The position numbers and the translations under genes are program-made. Under the pieces are notes generated by a model. It did no database searches, was not told where the DNA came from, and saw nothing but the letters and a program-made list of their open reading frames with translations. This document shows positions 6,638 to 8,194 of a DNA stretch of 8,194 nucleotides, piece by piece; the stretch's first letter is position 1; every line of letters starts with the position of its first letter. The stretch covers positions 1-8,194 of the forward strand of contig MGQT01000081.1 in assembly GCA_001797935.1 (NCBI GenBank). Reading direction: 5' to 3'. This DNA comes from Deltaproteobacteria bacterium RBG_16_54_18 (GTDB lineage: Bacteria; Desulfobacterota; B13-G15; RBG-16-54-18).

Positions 6638-7669
6638 ATGGATAGGGATACAAACGAACAATTTTGCATAGACATATTACCTAAGGTATCGAGGACATTC
6701 GCGCCGACGATTCGGATGTTGCCGCAGCCATTATCGTTACACGTGACCGTCGCCTATTTACTTTGTCGTGTTGCCGATACTATTGAGGATAGCAGCGTCC
6801 TTGATGTCGAGCACAAAAAAGCGATATTGCGGGCATATGCCTCCCTGTTGCAGAGAGAGCGGTCTTGCCTCTCGCCTGATGGATTTATGCAACGCCTGCG
6901 GACACTCCCTCGCCGGGGAGCGGAGTATGAACTGCTCCATAATTTTCCTTCGTTGATGGCCGTCTATGCGCGTTTTCCTTTGAACGTAAGAAAGGGGATC
7001 AGCATCTGGGTAGTCGAGATGGTCTCCGGCATGCGGAAATACGCGCAATCAAAATATAACTCTACGCAAAATTTTTTAAATACGCTGCGCGATGTGGACG
7101 ACTATATCTACTATGTTGCGGGTACGGTAGGGAATATGTTGACGGTCTTATTCGCTCACTATTCTTCACGCATTGATCGCCGCATTGCAAAAAAATTGGA
7201 GAAGAACGCCGAGGCCTTTGGCAAGGGATTACAGATGATCAACATTATTCGTGATATGCCCGCCGATTGGCGGTATCATCGATCCTATATCCCGAATGAA
7301 CTCCTGGCGAAGTATGATTTAACACGGCAATCTGTTTTTTCTCCGCGCGCGGCGGTGCGCAGCAGAGAAATGGTCGACGAACTCATCGACCTTGCGCTCT
7401 CGTATTTAGACGGCGCCTTGCAATATATCGTGGATATCCCGAAGGCGGAGTTGCGCATTCGTTTAGCGTGCCTCTTGCCGTTATTCTGGGCCTTGCAGAC
7501 CTTGCTGCATCTGAAGAATAATTTCGATGTATTTTTTAATAAAGAGAAGATCAAAATATCACGCGCCACGCTCCGCGAAGAACTATGCTTTGCTCATGTC
7601 TCGGTCTTGTCAAATCAATTGCTCAGGCGACGCTATCATACCTTGCGCCAGGCAATAACGAGCGCGTAA
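6638..7669 (+). CDS. Squalene/phytoene synthase family protein
   Basis: Enzymes of this family join two prenyl diphosphates head to head (for example two farnesyl diphosphates to presqualene diphosphate and squalene). They start hopanoid, sterol or carotenoid synthesis at the inner membrane. The 343-residue protein carries the SRTFAPTIRMLP signature (about 18-29), the first Asp-rich motif DTIED at 47-51, the YYVAGTVG segment at 158-165, and the second Asp-rich motif in NIIRDMPADW (Asp206 and Asp210). Both magnesium sites look intact. Sequence style and length suggest a single-enzyme squalene synthase rather than the HpnC/HpnD pair, but I cannot separate squalene from phytoene synthase by eye. 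The ATG at 6638 is chosen over a TTG one codon earlier; GGGGG at 6624-6628 may serve as the ribosome binding site. It follows the deacetylase gene by 22 bases, so read-through from the division operon is likely. Confidence 0.85.
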   Translation: MDRDTNEQFCIDILPKVSRTFAPTIRMLPQPLSLHVTVAYLLCRVADTIEDSSVLDVEHKKAILRAYASLLQRERSCLSPDGFMQRLRTLPRRGAEYELLHNFPSLMAVYARFPLNVRKGISIWVVEMVSGMRKYAQSKYNSTQNFLNTLRDVDDYIYYVAGTVGNMLTVLFAHYSSRIDRRIAKKLEKNAEAFGKGLQMINIIRDMPADWRYHRSYIPNELLAKYDLTRQSVFSPRAAVRSREMVDELIDLALSYLDGALQYIVDIPKAELRIRLACLLPLFWALQTLLHLKNNFDVFFNKEKIKISRATLREELCFAHVSVLSNQLLRRRYHTLRQAITSA

Positions 7670-7721
7670 TCACCGGCCTGGTTCATATGTGTTCCCCCGG
7701 AAAAGAAAAGGGCATCGTTAT

Positions 7722-7752
7722 TGGTCAACCATAATTTTCATATGGTTGACAA
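7722..7752 (+). promoter_or_regulatory. BirA-type biotin operator upstream of bioB
   Basis: The half-sites TGGTCAACC (7722-7730) and GGTTGACAA (7744-7752) form an interrupted palindrome with a single mismatch. Its inner part is a perfect 10-bp inverted repeat: GTCAACCATA at 7724-7733 and TATGGTTGAC at 7741-7750 with a 7-base centre. Layout and sequence agree with the known BirA operator pattern TTGTnAACC ... GGTTnACAA (about 15 bases between the TTGTnAAC arms). The right arm overlaps the -35 box of the bioB promoter. A bifunctional BirA carrying biotinyl-AMP would therefore block transcription when biotin is plentiful. The birA gene itself is not in this window. Confidence 0.8.
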
Positions 7753-7774
7753 TCATACCCTCCTGTGCTATGTA
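7746..7774 (+). promoter_or_regulatory. bioB promoter
   Basis: A consensus -35 TTGACA (7746-7751), a 17-base spacer and an extended -10 (TGC then TATGTA at 7769-7774) make this the best promoter in the window. The -10 hexamer is weak, but the TGn extension compensates. Transcription would begin near 7781, leaving a short leader of about 17 bases that contains GGGAG (7788-7792) as ribosome binding site. Confidence 0.7.
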
Positions 7775-7797
7775 TCCCGAGCAACGCGGGAGCTATC

Positions 7798-8194
7798 GTG
7801 CAACATCTCATTGAACAATGCGTGCAAGAGGCCTTGGACAACGGCGGGATAAGCCGTAGCACTGCACAGGCCCTGTCGCAGATTGACGATACCCTGTTGC
7901 CGTCGCTCTTTTCCGGGGCTGCGCAGCTCAGGGATCACCAACACGGCCGCAGGATAAAGCTTTGTGCCATTGTCAACGCCAAATCCGGCCGTTGCCCTGA
8001 GGATTGCAGCTTCTGCGCCCAATCCGCCCATCACCAGGCCCAGATCGAGACTTATCCTCTCATGGACCCGCACGAGATACTGGCCAGGGCCGAAGAGGCA
8101 GCGGCCATGGGGGCCAAGCGTTTTTCCATCGTCACCAGCGGCAAGGCACTTACCGAGCAAGAGTTCGTTCAGGTAACCCACGCCATCCGGCTCA
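7798..8194 (+). CDS. bioB: Biotin synthase BioB, N-terminal part
   Basis: BioB is the radical-SAM enzyme that inserts sulfur into dethiobiotin, the last step of biotin synthesis in the cytoplasm. The first 132 codons are present and the gene runs off the window. The radical-SAM cluster motif is clear: Cys66, Cys70 and Cys73 in GRCPEDCSFCAQS bind the 4Fe-4S cluster and are followed by the typical BioB context KLCAIVNAKSGRC before it and the QSAHH stretch after it. Downstream, AAAMGAKRFSIVTSG at about 103-117 is also family-typical. The start is a GTG preceded by GGGAG at 5 bases spacing; another in-frame GTG at codon 9 has no such site. The biotin operator and promoter immediately upstream support both identity and start. 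Confidence 0.95.
   Translation, partial: MQHLIEQCVQEALDNGGISRSTAQALSQIDDTLLPSLFSGAAQLRDHQHGRRIKLCAIVNAKSGRCPEDCSFCAQSAHHQAQIETYPLMDPHEILARAEEAAAMGAKRFSIVTSGKALTEQEFVQVTHAIRL

Noticed and set aside
7670..7720. Search for an intrinsic terminator after the squalene/phytoene synthase gene
   Set aside because: CCCCC and GGG stretches near 7693-7712 could pair weakly, but no stable stem followed by a T-run is present.
1..8194. CRISPR arrays, insertion sequences, tRNA or rRNA genes, phage or defence genes
   Set aside because: No repeat-spacer pattern, transposase, terminal inverted repeats or structured RNA gene could be seen on either strand; the window is compact housekeeping sequence.

Overview
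The window comes from a Gram-negative bacterium. It has an FtsEX/EnvC-type periplasmic division module, signal peptides and a periplasmic processing protease. Gene content and order (ftsE, ftsX, envC-like, ctpA, YibQ-type deacetylase) and the moderate base composition suggest a deltaproteobacterial (Desulfobacterota-like, perhaps Syntrophales-like) lineage. That placement is inference from family resemblance only; no rRNA or other marker is present.

Left side (minus strand): the window opens with the first 36 codons of typA/bipA, a ribosome-associated translational GTPase. It is followed by a 239-bp gap that holds only doubtful short frames. Next comes a membrane-anchored alpha/beta hydrolase of the BEM46/ABHD13 type (349-1185). 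A 247-bp intergenic region (1186-1432) separates it from the rightward operon and must carry the promoters for both directions.

Centre (plus strand, 1433-6615): a compact run of five genes separated by 4 to 28 bases. FtsE (ABC ATPase) and FtsX (membrane partner) form the divisome mechanotransmission complex. The next gene is an EnvC-like coiled-coil protein whose LytM domain has lost most zinc and catalytic residues, so it is expected to activate amidases rather than cut. CtpA is a carboxy-terminal processing serine protease with a complete Ser/Asp/Lys set. The fifth gene is a membrane-anchored divergent polysaccharide deacetylase (YibQ family) with a very basic cytoplasmic tail. Together they read as one unit for controlled septal peptidoglycan cleavage, with a protease that could limit it.

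Right side (plus strand): 22 bases after the deacetylase begins a squalene/phytoene-synthase family gene (6638-7669) with both Asp-rich motifs intact, probably co-transcribed with the division genes. Then comes a 128-bp regulatory gap with a good promoter (TTGACA, 17-bp spacer, TGC-TATGTA). A palindrome of the BirA biotin-operator type overlaps its -35 box. Biotin synthase bioB starts with GTG at 7798 and runs off the window end.

Most of the window is well-explained conserved sequence, and I see no convincing undescribed system. The items most worth a second look are the bioB operator/promoter, the coupling of a terpenoid-synthase gene to a division operon, the placement of CtpA next to EnvC, and repeated A8-A9 tracts (two with the A AAA AAG slippery frame) in the envC-like gene.
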